DNA of 64,000 nucleotides from Hugonella massiliensis. Lineage in GTDB: Bacteria; Actinomycetota; Coriobacteriia; Coriobacteriales; Eggerthellaceae. Shown here in pieces: positions 42,923 to 51,411 of the stretch. How positions within the stretch are numbered: the first letter of the stretch is position 1; every line of letters begins with the position of its first letter. The stretch is taken from positions 149,817 through 213,816 of the forward strand of contig LN908985.1 in assembly GCA_001486445.1 (NCBI GenBank). Direction: 5' to 3'. The position numbers and the translations under genes were made by a program. Below the pieces are notes generated by a model. It saw only the letters and a program-made list of their open reading frames with translations. It ran no database searches and was not told the DNA's origin.

Positions 42923-44290
42923 ATGCCCAAGATATTCACCTATACCGAACCGCTGCATGCCGATATGATCGATGCCTTCTGCGTACTGCAAAAGGAATTC
43001 ACCGATCAATTCGTCTACTACGAAAAGGGATCTTTCGCTTCAACGACGAACCATGCAACCGAAGACCCTCAAGAGACCGATAGGGCCAACGACGGCTCAT
43101 CTTCAGCGGAAGCGGAGGAAGGCGGCACGGAAGGCCAGCGATTCCCCGCCCGGTTGATGGGTCTGGGCCGCTGCATCGCCGTGCGCGACGCAGACGACAT
43201 CGAGGCCGTCTACCAGGGGCCCTGCTCCGCATCGCCGGTACTCTTTTCCTTCAACCGTTTCGATGCTGAAAACCCGCGCCCGGCCGACGAGCTCTTTCAG
43301 GCTTTCCCCAAGCTTTCGATGCTCCTGCCTGAAGTCGTCTTGGTCGACAGCCCCCAGGGCCCCTTGCTTCAGGTGAACAGCTTGGGCCCCGTCTACGCAG
43401 GTCGCGTGGAGCGTTTCGCCCGCCGCGCCCGCCAGGCAAAGGGCCGCACGCGGGTGACCGTTCCCTATTCGATCGAGCGCGACGACCCGGCGGAATGGCA
43501 ACGCGAAGTCGAGGGCGTCCTTTCCGCCATAGACAGTGGCCGCGTGAGCAAAACGGTTCTTTCGCGCCGCGTGAAACTGAAGGCTCAGCAGGTGTTTTCA
43601 AGCAAAGATCTGCTCGTGAACCTTATCGACGGCCCCTCGAAGGGAACCGTCTTCCTCTATAGATACGGCGACGTGTTCTTCTGCGGATGCACGCCGGAGC
43701 TTCTTGTGCGCAAGCGCGGGCTCGCTATCGAGAGCGAATGTTTGGCCGGCACCACCGGTGTGGGGTCGACGGAAGAGGAAACCGCTCGACTTGCTCGTGA
43801 ATTGCTTGCCGACGACAAGAACCGACGCGAACATGCGTTCGTGGTCGATTTCATCCGATCGGTAGTCGACCGCAACTGCCACGCGGTGCGCATTCCCTCC
43901 GCGCCCGTCATCAAGCGCTTGCAGCATGTGCAGCACCTGCAGACGCCTGTACGTGCCAAGGTGATGGAAGGCCGCAGCGTGGAAAACCTGGCGGGGCAAC
44001 TCATGCCCACGCCGGCCCTCGCCGGCATGCCCGTTGGTGAGTCGCTTATGCTCCTGCGCGAAACCGAGCCCTACAACCGTGGCTTTTTCGGCGGATCGGT
44101 GGGGTATCGCACGGCTGACGGTGATGGGGCCTTTTCGGTGGCCATTCGCTGCGGCGTCTTCGACGGCGAAATCGGCTGGCTTTACGCAGGTTGTGGAATA
44201 GTCGCGGGGAGCGATGCCTCGTCCGAGTACGATGAGATCGATATGAAATTGCAGACGATTCTTTCGGCTTTCGAAGGGAAAGAACGGTAA
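42923..44290 (+). CDS. menF: Isochorismate synthase MenF
   Basis: Converts chorismate to isochorismate, first step of menaquinone synthesis. About 455 residues. Start ATG 42923 (MPKIFTYTEP); a GTG 18 bases earlier is an alternative and neither has a strong RBS. The chorismate-binding domain fills the C-terminal half: SAIDSGRVSKTVLSRRVKLKA, SECLAGTTGVGSTEEET, RREHAFVVDFIRSVV, YAGCGIVAGSDASSEYDE. The stop touches the menD start (TAAATG). The lysine used by synthases rather than lyases fits MenF over anthranilate synthase, supported by the operon. Confidence 0.93.
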   Translation: MPKIFTYTEPLHADMIDAFCVLQKEFTDQFVYYEKGSFASTTNHATEDPQETDRANDGSSSAEAEEGGTEGQRFPARLMGLGRCIAVRDADDIEAVYQGPCSASPVLFSFNRFDAENPRPADELFQAFPKLSMLLPEVVLVDSPQGPLLQVNSLGPVYAGRVERFARRARQAKGRTRVTVPYSIERDDPAEWQREVEGVLSAIDSGRVSKTVLSRRVKLKAQQVFSSKDLLVNLIDGPSKGTVFLYRYGDVFFCGCTPELLVRKRGLAIESECLAGTTGVGSTEEETARLARELLADDKNRREHAFVVDFIRSVVDRNCHAVRIPSAPVIKRLQHVQHLQTPVRAKVMEGRSVENLAGQLMPTPALAGMPVGESLMLLRETEPYNRGFFGGSVGYRTADGDGAFSVAIRCGVFDGEIGWLYAGCGIVAGSDASSEYDEIDMKLQTILSAFEGKER

Positions 44291-46726
44291 ATGGAGAACG
44301 AAGAGGAAACCCGGCCCATGCCGCCCAAGCTGTCGTCCATCGACCAGCACATCATCGAAGCGGCCGAGCGCGCTATTGCGCGCGAGCGCGCCAAGCAACG
44401 CGCCGAAGCCGAAGACGCAACCCCTTCGTCGAAGGAAGAGGGTGCGATTGCCCATTCTCGTGCGGTCATGGAAAGCTGGGAGAAGCGGAGCTCTCACGAG
44501 GAGCCGGGGGCTTACTCGTCGGACGAGCCTTTAGCGCAGGCCGAAGAGGGGCCCGTGCGCCCGCTTGCGGTAGAGCATGAAGAGCCCCTGCGCGCCGAGC
44601 CCCCCGCCTTCGTGGGCGACGAGGAAGACGTGGTTCTCGACGAAAGAGACCAGAACCACTACGCGGCCCATGCGCCGAAGGCGAGCGAAACCCCTGAGAC
44701 CGAAGAAACGACCATGGCGAACGAGGACGAAGCGCAGGCAATGACAGAGGCGCACGAACAACCAGATACCCCAAACGAAGACGCCCCCCTGAAGGCGCAG
44801 AGCCCTATGGCCATCACCAACGACATCGAAGCCGACAAATATGCGGCGATCAACAGCCTGCACGAGGGAGACGATCGCAACCAACATCCCAGCCGCAAGG
44901 TCGACGCCCCCGAAATGCCCGAGGAAGAAATCGACGAAGAGAACGACCGCGAAATCGAGCCTAAAGAGCGTGCGCCCCGTGTGAAGGTACCCGCCGATCC
45001 CGCTTCGGTGGCTTCGGCTTATCTCGATGCCTTCTTCAGTGAGCTGCAACGTTGCGGCGTCACCGATTTCGTCATCAGTCCTGGCTCCCGTTCGACCGGT
45101 TTGGCCATGAAGGCCTTCGAACGTTTCAAGAGCGTCTATGTCGACGTCGACGAACGCGGCGCGGCCTTTTTGGCGCTTGGCATCGCAAAGGCGAAGCGCC
45201 GTCCGGTGGGCGTGATCTGCACGAGTGGTACGGCTGTGGGCAACTGGATGCCGGCGGTGCTCGAAGCGGAATCGAGCCGCGTGCCCCTGCTACTCCTTTC
45301 GTCCGACCGCCCGCCCCGCCTGCAGGGCGTGGGTGCTCCGCAGACCTGCGACCAGCTGAAGATGTTCGGCGACCACGTGAAGAAGTTCGTGCAGATGCCG
45401 CTCCCCGCGGGGGACGGCGCCACGCTCGACTTCGTCCACCAGACGGCGCTCGATGCCTGCATCGCCGCCCATGGTATGGTGCCCGGTGCCGCAAGCTGCG
45501 ACGGCGGCCCCGTGCATATCAACTTCCCCTTCGACGAGCCGCTCGTGCCTGCGCGCAAGGTCGTACCCGACCGCGTGAGCCCGCTGCCGCCGACCGTCGT
45601 ACCCGGCCAGGGTCTTCTGTCGCGCGACGCCAAGGGCATTTTCGGAGTGTTTCACGGGAAACATACGGTGGCGGTATGCGGCGAAGGCACCTGCAACAGC
45701 GACGAAGACGTCGCCATCATGCTGCAGTTCGCCCATACGCGTCACATTCCCCTGCTCGCCGACCCCCTGTCGGGTTTGCGCGGCGTGAAGGACCCCTACG
45801 TCATCGACAACTACGACACGGTCTGCGGGGGTTCCGACATCCCGCAGGTCGACGTGGTCATCCGCTTCGGCCGCTGGCCCGTGTCGAAGCGCCTTTTCCA
45901 GGCCCTGCAGAAGGCCGAGCCCACGCAGATTGTGGTGGATGTGCGCGACCCGCGCGACTACTCGGCGTCGACCGACCTCTTCGTGCATACGCTGCCCGTA
46001 GTGTTTGCCCAGGCCATGATCGACCTGCCCACCGCTCAGGGCGCTTCGCGCGCCCATGTGGAAGAATGGCTCACGGCCAACGCCCAGGCCTCCGACCACA
46101 TCGACATGGTCTATCGCCTGCCGGGCGCCGACCAGTTCGAGGGCGCCTACATCGACAAGATGTTCGAGCTCATCCCCGACGATTCGCTTCTCTTCTGCGC
46201 GAGCAGCATGAGCATCCGCGCGGTCGACACCTTCTACCGCAAGAACGGCAAACGTCTGCGCGTCTTGTGCAATCGAGGCCTCAACGGCATTGACGGCACG
46301 ATTTCAACGGCCGTGGGGGCTGCGCAGGAGTACGACCAGACCACGCTGCTCATCGGCGATTTGGCCTTCTTGCATGACGTGAACGCCCTGAGCTTGCAGA
46401 ACGAGATGCATATTCGCCTGTCGCGCGGCGACGGCCCTATGCCTGCGATCGTCATCGTGCTGCTCAACAACAACGGTGGGGCCATCTTTGATATGCTCCC
46501 CCAGAAGTCGACCGACGACTACTTCGGCCGCCTCTTCCTTACCCCGCAGAACATCGACGTGAAGCACCTGGCCCAAGGCTTCGGTATCACCTATCGTCGC
46601 GTGGAAACCGTGCACGACTTCCGCCGCAACTACGAGCAGCTGCTGGGGAACCCTGGCATCTCCATCATCGACGTGAGCCTTCCGCTGGCAGGCGTGAAGG
46701 ACCGTTACAGCGTCTATTGGCGGTAA
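44291..46726 (+). CDS. menD: MenD (SEPHCHC synthase) with a 230-residue acidic N-terminal extension
   Basis: ThDP-dependent enzyme joining 2-oxoglutarate to isochorismate. 811 residues, against about 560-580 for typical MenD. The enzyme begins near residue 235 (PADPASVASAYLDAFFSELQRCGVTDFVISPGSRSTGLAMKA) and is complete: CTSGTAVGNWMPAVLEA, SDRPPRLQGVGAPQTCDQ, GLNGIDGTISTAVGAAQ and the ThDP/Mg motif GDLAFLHDVNAL ... NNNGGAIFD. The extension is Glu/Asp/Ala-rich and disordered apart from a basic helix (about 18-42, EAAERAIARERAKQRAEAED). Read directly after menF. A parS-like site (one mismatch) lies at 45648-45663. Confidence 0.95.
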   Translation: MENEEETRPMPPKLSSIDQHIIEAAERAIARERAKQRAEAEDATPSSKEEGAIAHSRAVMESWEKRSSHEEPGAYSSDEPLAQAEEGPVRPLAVEHEEPLRAEPPAFVGDEEDVVLDERDQNHYAAHAPKASETPETEETTMANEDEAQAMTEAHEQPDTPNEDAPLKAQSPMAITNDIEADKYAAINSLHEGDDRNQHPSRKVDAPEMPEEEIDEENDREIEPKERAPRVKVPADPASVASAYLDAFFSELQRCGVTDFVISPGSRSTGLAMKAFERFKSVYVDVDERGAAFLALGIAKAKRRPVGVICTSGTAVGNWMPAVLEAESSRVPLLLLSSDRPPRLQGVGAPQTCDQLKMFGDHVKKFVQMPLPAGDGATLDFVHQTALDACIAAHGMVPGAASCDGGPVHINFPFDEPLVPARKVVPDRVSPLPPTVVPGQGLLSRDAKGIFGVFHGKHTVAVCGEGTCNSDEDVAIMLQFAHTRHIPLLADPLSGLRGVKDPYVIDNYDTVCGGSDIPQVDVVIRFGRWPVSKRLFQALQKAEPTQIVVDVRDPRDYSASTDLFVHTLPVVFAQAMIDLPTAQGASRAHVEEWLTANAQASDHIDMVYRLPGADQFEGAYIDKMFELIPDDSLLFCASSMSIRAVDTFYRKNGKRLRVLCNRGLNGIDGTISTAVGAAQEYDQTTLLIGDLAFLHDVNALSLQNEMHIRLSRGDGPMPAIVIVLLNNNGGAIFDMLPQKSTDDYFGRLFLTPQNIDVKHLAQGFGITYRRVETVHDFRRNYEQLLGNPGISIIDVSLPLAGVKDRYSVYWR
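45648..45663. other. parS-like site with one mismatch, in menD
   Basis: TGTTTCACGGGAAACA, 15 of 16 matching, read as VFHGKH in a different frame from the other sites. Could be chance or a weak ParB site. Confidence 0.4.
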
Positions 46727-46728
46727 CC

Positions 46729-47595
46729 GTGGGCGTTGCAGGCCACCCCTTCTTTCCGGGAGGGAATGCCGCCAAAGGTGATTCTGCGGCGCCTTTGCGG
46801 CCGCTCGTGCTGCTGCATGGCTTCATGCAGAACGGCCATGCCTGGGATGACGTGGCGCCCTTGCTTTCGGATGCGGGACCGGTATGCGCGCCGACGCTTG
46901 CGCCCGTCGACAAGGACCATGCGACGCTCGACGATCTGGCCGATCAGGCGCATGTGGCGATCAGGCGCGCCTGCGCCGAAGCCGCAACGTCGGCCGCCGT
47001 GGTGGTGGGTTACTCGATGGGCGGCCGCGTCGCCTTGTCCCTCGCCCGCCGCTATCCCCTCGACATCGGCCTGCTCGTTTTGGAAAGTGCTGGGTTGGGA
47101 CCGCGTACCGAAGACGACCGTGCGCAATGGGCCCGGCGCAACCGTGCCTGGGCGGCCCACATCGACGCGTTGCCCACCATGGAAGCCGTGGTAGATTGGT
47201 GGGAAGAGATTCCGCTGTTCGCAAGCCAGAGGAACGCAAGCGCCGAAGCGCAAAAGAAGCAGCGCCGTATGCGCCTTTCATGCGACAAGCAGGCGCTTGC
47301 CTGGACCATGGAAGCGGCGGGGGCGCACACCATGCGCCTCGAGAGCGAGACGGTTACCTTGCTTGCGCGCTCGCCCTTCCCCGTTCACTACGTGGTGGGC
47401 GAAGACGATGCGAAGTACGGCAGGGTGGCGCGCCTTTTGGGCGAAGCCGGCGTGCGCGTGCATATGCTGCCCGGTGGCCACAACGTGCATATGGAGCACC
47501 CGGAAGCGTACGCATCGTGCGTGAAGGCTTGCATTGCCCAAGGTGCGCAGGCCAGCGGGCGCGCCGATGGCGACTTCTCTAGGATATTTCGGTAA
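46729..47595 (+). CDS. menH: MenH-type alpha/beta hydrolase (SHCHC synthase)
   Basis: About 288 residues; start taken as GTG 46729, two bases after the menD stop, with a TTG 12 bases earlier as alternative. Alpha/beta hydrolase: [17 protein letters not shown] (oxyanion loop), nucleophile Ser in [12 protein letters not shown], acid in [10 protein letters not shown], His in [13 protein letters not shown]. In MenH the enzyme removes pyruvate from SEPHCHC. Assignment rests on fold plus position between menD and menB. Confidence 0.88.
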   Translation: MGVAGHPFFPGGNAAKGDSAAPLRPLVLLHGFMQNGHAWDDVAPLLSDAGPVCAPTLAPVDKDHATLDDLADQAHVAIRRACAEAATSAAVVVGYSMGGRVALSLARRYPLDIGLLVLESAGLGPRTEDDRAQWARRNRAWAAHIDALPTMEAVVDWWEEIPLFASQRNASAEAQKKQRRMRLSCDKQALAWTMEAAGAHTMRLESETVTLLARSPFPVHYVVGEDDAKYGRVARLLGEAGVRVHMLPGGHNVHMEHPEAYASCVKACIAQGAQASGRADGDFSRIFR

Positions 47596-47620
47596 CGAGT
47601 GCAAAGGAAACGGGAGGACT

Positions 47621-48463
47621 ATGAGCGACATCACCTGGGTGCGTAGCGAAACGCCCTACCAGGAAATCTTCTACGATACCTACGAGGGCATCGCGAAGAT
47701 CACCATCAATCGACCCGAACGCCGCAACGCGTTCACGCCCCTTACCGTGAGGGAGATGTACGACGCGTTCAGCGTGGCGCGCGAAGACCCGAGCATCGGG
47801 GTCATCATCCTCACCGGCCAGAATCACGGCGGCCGTCACGAAGACGAGGCCTTCTGCAGCGGCGGCGACCAGAAGGTGCGTGGCAACGGCGGCTATGTGG
47901 GCTCCGACGGCATTCCGCGCCTCAACGTGCTCGACCTGCAGCATCTGATCCGCGTGATCCCCAAGCCGATCATCGCGATGGTGAACGGCTACGCGATCGG
48001 CGGCGGCCATATCCTGCACCTGCTCTGCGACCTTTCGATCGCCGCGGAAACCGCCAAGTTCGGCCAGACGGGTCCCAAGGTGGGCAGCTTCGACGCCGGC
48101 TACGGCGCCGCCTACCTGGCGGCCTGCGTGGGCCAGAAGAAGGCGCGCGAGATTTGGTACCTGTGCCGCCAGTACACGGCGCAGGAGGCTATGGACATGG
48201 GCATGGTCAACAAGGTGGTGCCCTTCGACCAGCTGGAAGACGAATGCGTGGCCTGGGCCAAGGAAATGATGCAGTGGAGCCCCACGGCCCTGCGCTTCAT
48301 GAAGGCGAGCTTCAACGCCACGACCGACGGCTTTGCGGGCCTGGCTCAGCTGGGCGGCGACGCTACCCTGCTCTACTACACGACCGACGAGGCTAAGGAA
48401 GGCCGCGACGCCTTCAAGGAAAAGCGCAAGCCCGACTTCACCCAGTTCCCCAAGTTCCCCTGA
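47621..48463 (+). CDS. menB: 1,4-dihydroxy-2-naphthoyl-CoA synthase MenB
   Basis: Crotonase-fold enzyme that closes the naphthoate ring. 280 residues from ATG 47621 (GGGAGGAC upstream). Motifs: [89 protein letters not shown] end, all characteristic of MenB rather than other crotonases. Confidence 0.97.
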   Translation: MSDITWVRSETPYQEIFYDTYEGIAKITINRPERRNAFTPLTVREMYDAFSVAREDPSIGVIILTGQNHGGRHEDEAFCSGGDQKVRGNGGYVGSDGIPRLNVLDLQHLIRVIPKPIIAMVNGYAIGGGHILHLLCDLSIAAETAKFGQTGPKVGSFDAGYGAAYLAACVGQKKAREIWYLCRQYTAQEAMDMGMVNKVVPFDQLEDECVAWAKEMMQWSPTALRFMKASFNATTDGFAGLAQLGGDATLLYYTTDEAKEGRDAFKEKRKPDFTQFPKFP

Positions 48464-48484
48464 TGGGAGAGCAGGCGATTTGAA

Positions 48485-48566
48485 AAGGGGCCGAACGCTG
48501 CCGGCAACAGGCGAAGGGCCGCTTCGCAAGCGGTTCGACGTGTGCGCCCGGCGGCATTCGGCCCTT
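48485..48566 (+). promoter_or_regulatory. Structured intercistronic RNA between menB and menE/menC
   Basis: A long stem GGGCCGAACGCTGCCGG (48488-48504) pairs with CCGGCGGCATTCGGCCC (48548-48564) with two G-U wobbles. It encloses a second hairpin CCGCTT-CGC-AAGCGG (48519-48533). No T-run follows. Probably an RNA stability or attenuation structure inside the operon. Confidence 0.6.
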
Positions 48567-48589
48567 GGTGCGTGAAGGAGCGGGGAAAG

Positions 48590-51241
48590 ATGGCTTCGAA
48601 CATTCTGCAGATTCTCAACGAGCATGCCTTTCGGGCGCCCGACGACGTGGCCGTTATCGATGCGACGCGCGGCAACGCGGGGATAACGTATGCGATGCTG
48701 CGCGACGGCGCGGTGCGTCTGGCCGAAAGCCTACGGAAGCAGGGCGTGGCCCGCGGCGGCTGGGTGGCCACCGACATGGCCAATTGCGTGGAGTTCCTCG
48801 CCTTGCTGCTCGCCTGCGCAATCGACGGGGCGACCCTCGTTACCTTGAACGCCCGCCTTACCGAAAGGGAAAAGGTCGAACGTCTTCATGAGGTCGAGCG
48901 GAGCAAAAACATCGCGGCAATCCCCCGCTTCGACGCGCAAAAGGTGCGCGAGATGGGCGCGTCGGTTGACGCTCCCGCGGAAGAAGAGGCCCGCGCCTCC
49001 GTCGATGCGGCAGCCCAATCCCTCGACGAGGGGTCTATCGCCGTCGTGATGTTCACGTCGGGGACGTCGGGCCGCCCCAAGGCGGCCGCCCTTTCCTGGG
49101 GCAACCTGCAGGGGGCCGCCCGCGCGAGCAACGAAGCGCTGTGCGCGCCGGGGGTGGGGCTCTGGCAGCTCACCTTGCCCATGTACCATGTGGGCGGTCT
49201 CGAAATCTTCTTCCGCTCCCTTTTGAACGACACTCCCTTCGTCCTTTACGACCACGTCGACCCGGCTGCGCTTCTGGCCGATGCGGCCCGTTACGGATGC
49301 ACGCATGTGTCGGTGGTCGACAAGATGCTGCAAGATCTGCTCGCCGTGCCCGAGGGGCAAGAAGCGCTCGCTTCGTACGAGTGCGTGCTCTTGGGCGGCG
49401 CGGCTCCCAACATCAACACGCTCGCCGTCGCCAAAAACCGCGGCGTGCGCGTGTTCGTGAGCTACGGCATGACGGAAACCTGCAGCCATATCGCCGAAGC
49501 GCCCCTGGTCGACTACGACGGCACCCTGGTGCCCATGCCCGCTTACGAAGTGATGGTGGTCGACCCTGACGATGCGGGATTCGGCCAGTTGGGCGTGCGC
49601 GGCCCGGGCGTGTTCGGCGGCTACCTGAACGCCGCTGCCGCCTTCACGGCCGATGGCTTCTTTTTGACCGGCGACAGAGTGCGCGTGCGTAACGGCCGCG
49701 TGCAGGTGGCCGAACGGACGACCGACATGTTCGTGTCGGGCGGCGAGAACATATACCCCGAAGAGATTCGCTCGAAGATCCTTGCGCTCGACGGCGTGAC
49801 CGATGCCTATGTATTCGGCGCGCCCAACGACCAGTGGGGCCGCCGACCCGTGGCCTTCGTGGAAGAGCGCGAGCGGGCGGCGGCTCCCGATGCCGACCTC
49901 GTGGCGCTCGCCCACGAGATTCGACTGTCCCTTAACGCCCGCCTGGCCAAGATCTACCAGCCAGACGCGATCATCGTGCTGCCGGAATTCCCCCGTTCGG
50001 GTATTGGAAAGACCGATCGCGCCGCCTTGCGCCAGGTCTATGACGAGCGCTGCTGTGCCGTGCGGCTTGAGCTGTGGAAGATTCGCCAGCCCCTGGTGGG
50101 CGGTATGCGCACCGCGAAGGCCACGGTGAGGGACCGCGCCTCGCTCATTGTGCGCGTAACCGACGCGCAGGGTCGTACGGGCATCGGCGAGGACGTGGCC
50201 TTCGAAACCGATTGGTACCTTCCCGAAACCATCCCCCAAGACGAGCCCTTCATCCGCGAAAAGCTCGCGCCGGCGGTGTGCGACCTCCCCTTCATCCATC
50301 CCCTGCAGGTTTCGCAGCGCTTGGCACACGTCGAGGGTGCCGCCGACCACCCCCTTGCTTGCGCCGCTGTGGAAAACGCCTTCTGGGACCTGTACGGCAA
50401 AACGACAGGCGCAAGCATCCGCGCTCTTATCGACGGGCGCGCCCAGGTGAGCGAAGCGGGCAGCCCCAATCCCGTGCGTCGCGGCTGTGCGAGGGGCGGC
50501 GCCGTAGTGGGCATCGGCAGTCTGCGCGACACGCTCGAAGCGGTGGCCCATGCCGTCGCCGAAGGCTACACGCGCGTGAAGTTGAAGATCAAGCCCGGCC
50601 ATGACGTGCGTATCGTGCAGACGGTGCGCGAGCAGTTCCCCCATCTCACGATCATGCTCGACGCCAATCAGAGCTACCACGAAAGCGACCTGGCCGACCT
50701 GCGGGCGCTCGACAGTCTGAACATCGCCTGTTTGGAAGAGCCCCTCGACCCCGCTCGCAAGCCCAAGGTGGGCCCGCAGAACCTCTTCGAGCGGCTTTCG
50801 CGCCTGCAGCGCGAACTTTCTACGCCCCTTGCGCTCGACGAAAGCTGGACCAACGGGGTGCAACTGCGCGAGATTCTGGAGGACAACCCCGATTTGCGCT
50901 GCGTGGTGGTGAAACTGGGCAAGTTCGGAGGTCTGCAACCGGCGCTCGACTTCTACAAATGGGCGCGCAGCCGCGGTATCGCCCTGTGGGTGGGCGGCAT
51001 GTACGACACGGGCGTCTCGAAGCGCCTGCATGCGGCTTTTTCCACCCTGCCCGGCATCAACCTTCCCGGCGACATCAACGATTCGGGCCGCTATTTCACC
51101 ACCGACATCTGCGATCCGCCCTTCGTGCTTGGGGGCGGGCAACTCGAAATCAACCCCATGGGCCACGAAGCGGGCCTGGGCTGCGACCTCGACGAGGAAG
51201 CGATAGCTAAAGTTTCCGTATCGCACTGGAAATCTGAATAA
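48590..51241 (+). CDS. menE/menC: Fused MenE-MenC (o-succinylbenzoate-CoA ligase + o-succinylbenzoate synthase)
   Basis: 883 residues from ATG 48590 (AAGGAG upstream). Residues 1 to about 490 are an ANL-family acyl-CoA ligase: P-loop VMFTSGTSGRPKAA near 153, FVSYGMTETC, FFLTGDRVRVRNGR, VSGGENIYPEEI, and the C-terminal lysine in SGIGKTDRAALRQ. Residues about 495-883 are an enolase-superfamily synthase: KLKIKPG near 663 (acid/base Lys), LDANQSY near 689, LEEPLDP, ALDESW near 749, VVKLGKFGGL near 772 (second Lys). It thus performs both the dehydration to o-succinylbenzoate and its CoA activation. Last gene of the men operon; menA and the methyltransferase are elsewhere. Confidence 0.95.
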   Translation: MASNILQILNEHAFRAPDDVAVIDATRGNAGITYAMLRDGAVRLAESLRKQGVARGGWVATDMANCVEFLALLLACAIDGATLVTLNARLTEREKVERLHEVERSKNIAAIPRFDAQKVREMGASVDAPAEEEARASVDAAAQSLDEGSIAVVMFTSGTSGRPKAAALSWGNLQGAARASNEALCAPGVGLWQLTLPMYHVGGLEIFFRSLLNDTPFVLYDHVDPAALLADAARYGCTHVSVVDKMLQDLLAVPEGQEALASYECVLLGGAAPNINTLAVAKNRGVRVFVSYGMTETCSHIAEAPLVDYDGTLVPMPAYEVMVVDPDDAGFGQLGVRGPGVFGGYLNAAAAFTADGFFLTGDRVRVRNGRVQVAERTTDMFVSGGENIYPEEIRSKILALDGVTDAYVFGAPNDQWGRRPVAFVEERERAAAPDADLVALAHEIRLSLNARLAKIYQPDAIIVLPEFPRSGIGKTDRAALRQVYDERCCAVRLELWKIRQPLVGGMRTAKATVRDRASLIVRVTDAQGRTGIGEDVAFETDWYLPETIPQDEPFIREKLAPAVCDLPFIHPLQVSQRLAHVEGAADHPLACAAVENAFWDLYGKTTGASIRALIDGRAQVSEAGSPNPVRRGCARGGAVVGIGSLRDTLEAVAHAVAEGYTRVKLKIKPGHDVRIVQTVREQFPHLTIMLDANQSYHESDLADLRALDSLNIACLEEPLDPARKPKVGPQNLFERLSRLQRELSTPLALDESWTNGVQLREILEDNPDLRCVVVKLGKFGGLQPALDFYKWARSRGIALWVGGMYDTGVSKRLHAAFSTLPGINLPGDINDSGRYFTTDICDPPFVLGGGQLEINPMGHEAGLGCDLDEEAIAKVSVSHWKSE

Positions 51242-51357
51242 GGGCTGCGTTTCCCCAGAACCTCGTTCGTCCTGAATGCATACTATGCAGGCCAATCGCA
51301 TATAAAATCGCATATTGTAGCGAAACTGGAGTAAGATACGGGCATATGGTTCCAGGA

Positions 51358-51378
51358 AGACGGGCGCTTCACCCGTCT
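51358..51378 (+). promoter_or_regulatory. Hairpin in the 5' leader of the transporter gene
   Basis: AGACGGG / CCCGTCT with a 7-nt loop, about 33 bases before the start codon and away from the RBS. The 170-bp gap otherwise shows only AT-rich promoter-like sequence. Confidence 0.35.
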
Positions 51379-51411
51379 CCGCTTGTCAAGACAACCGAAG
51401 GGATGTGCATA

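Noticed and set aside
45052-46293. 413-codon frame overlapping menD on the same strand
   Set aside because: Arg/Pro-rich +1 frame of menD; the menD frame carries the ThDP signature.
48731-51313. 860-codon open frame opposite menE/menC
   Set aside because: Antisense shadow; the plus-strand frame has all catalytic residues of both enzymes.
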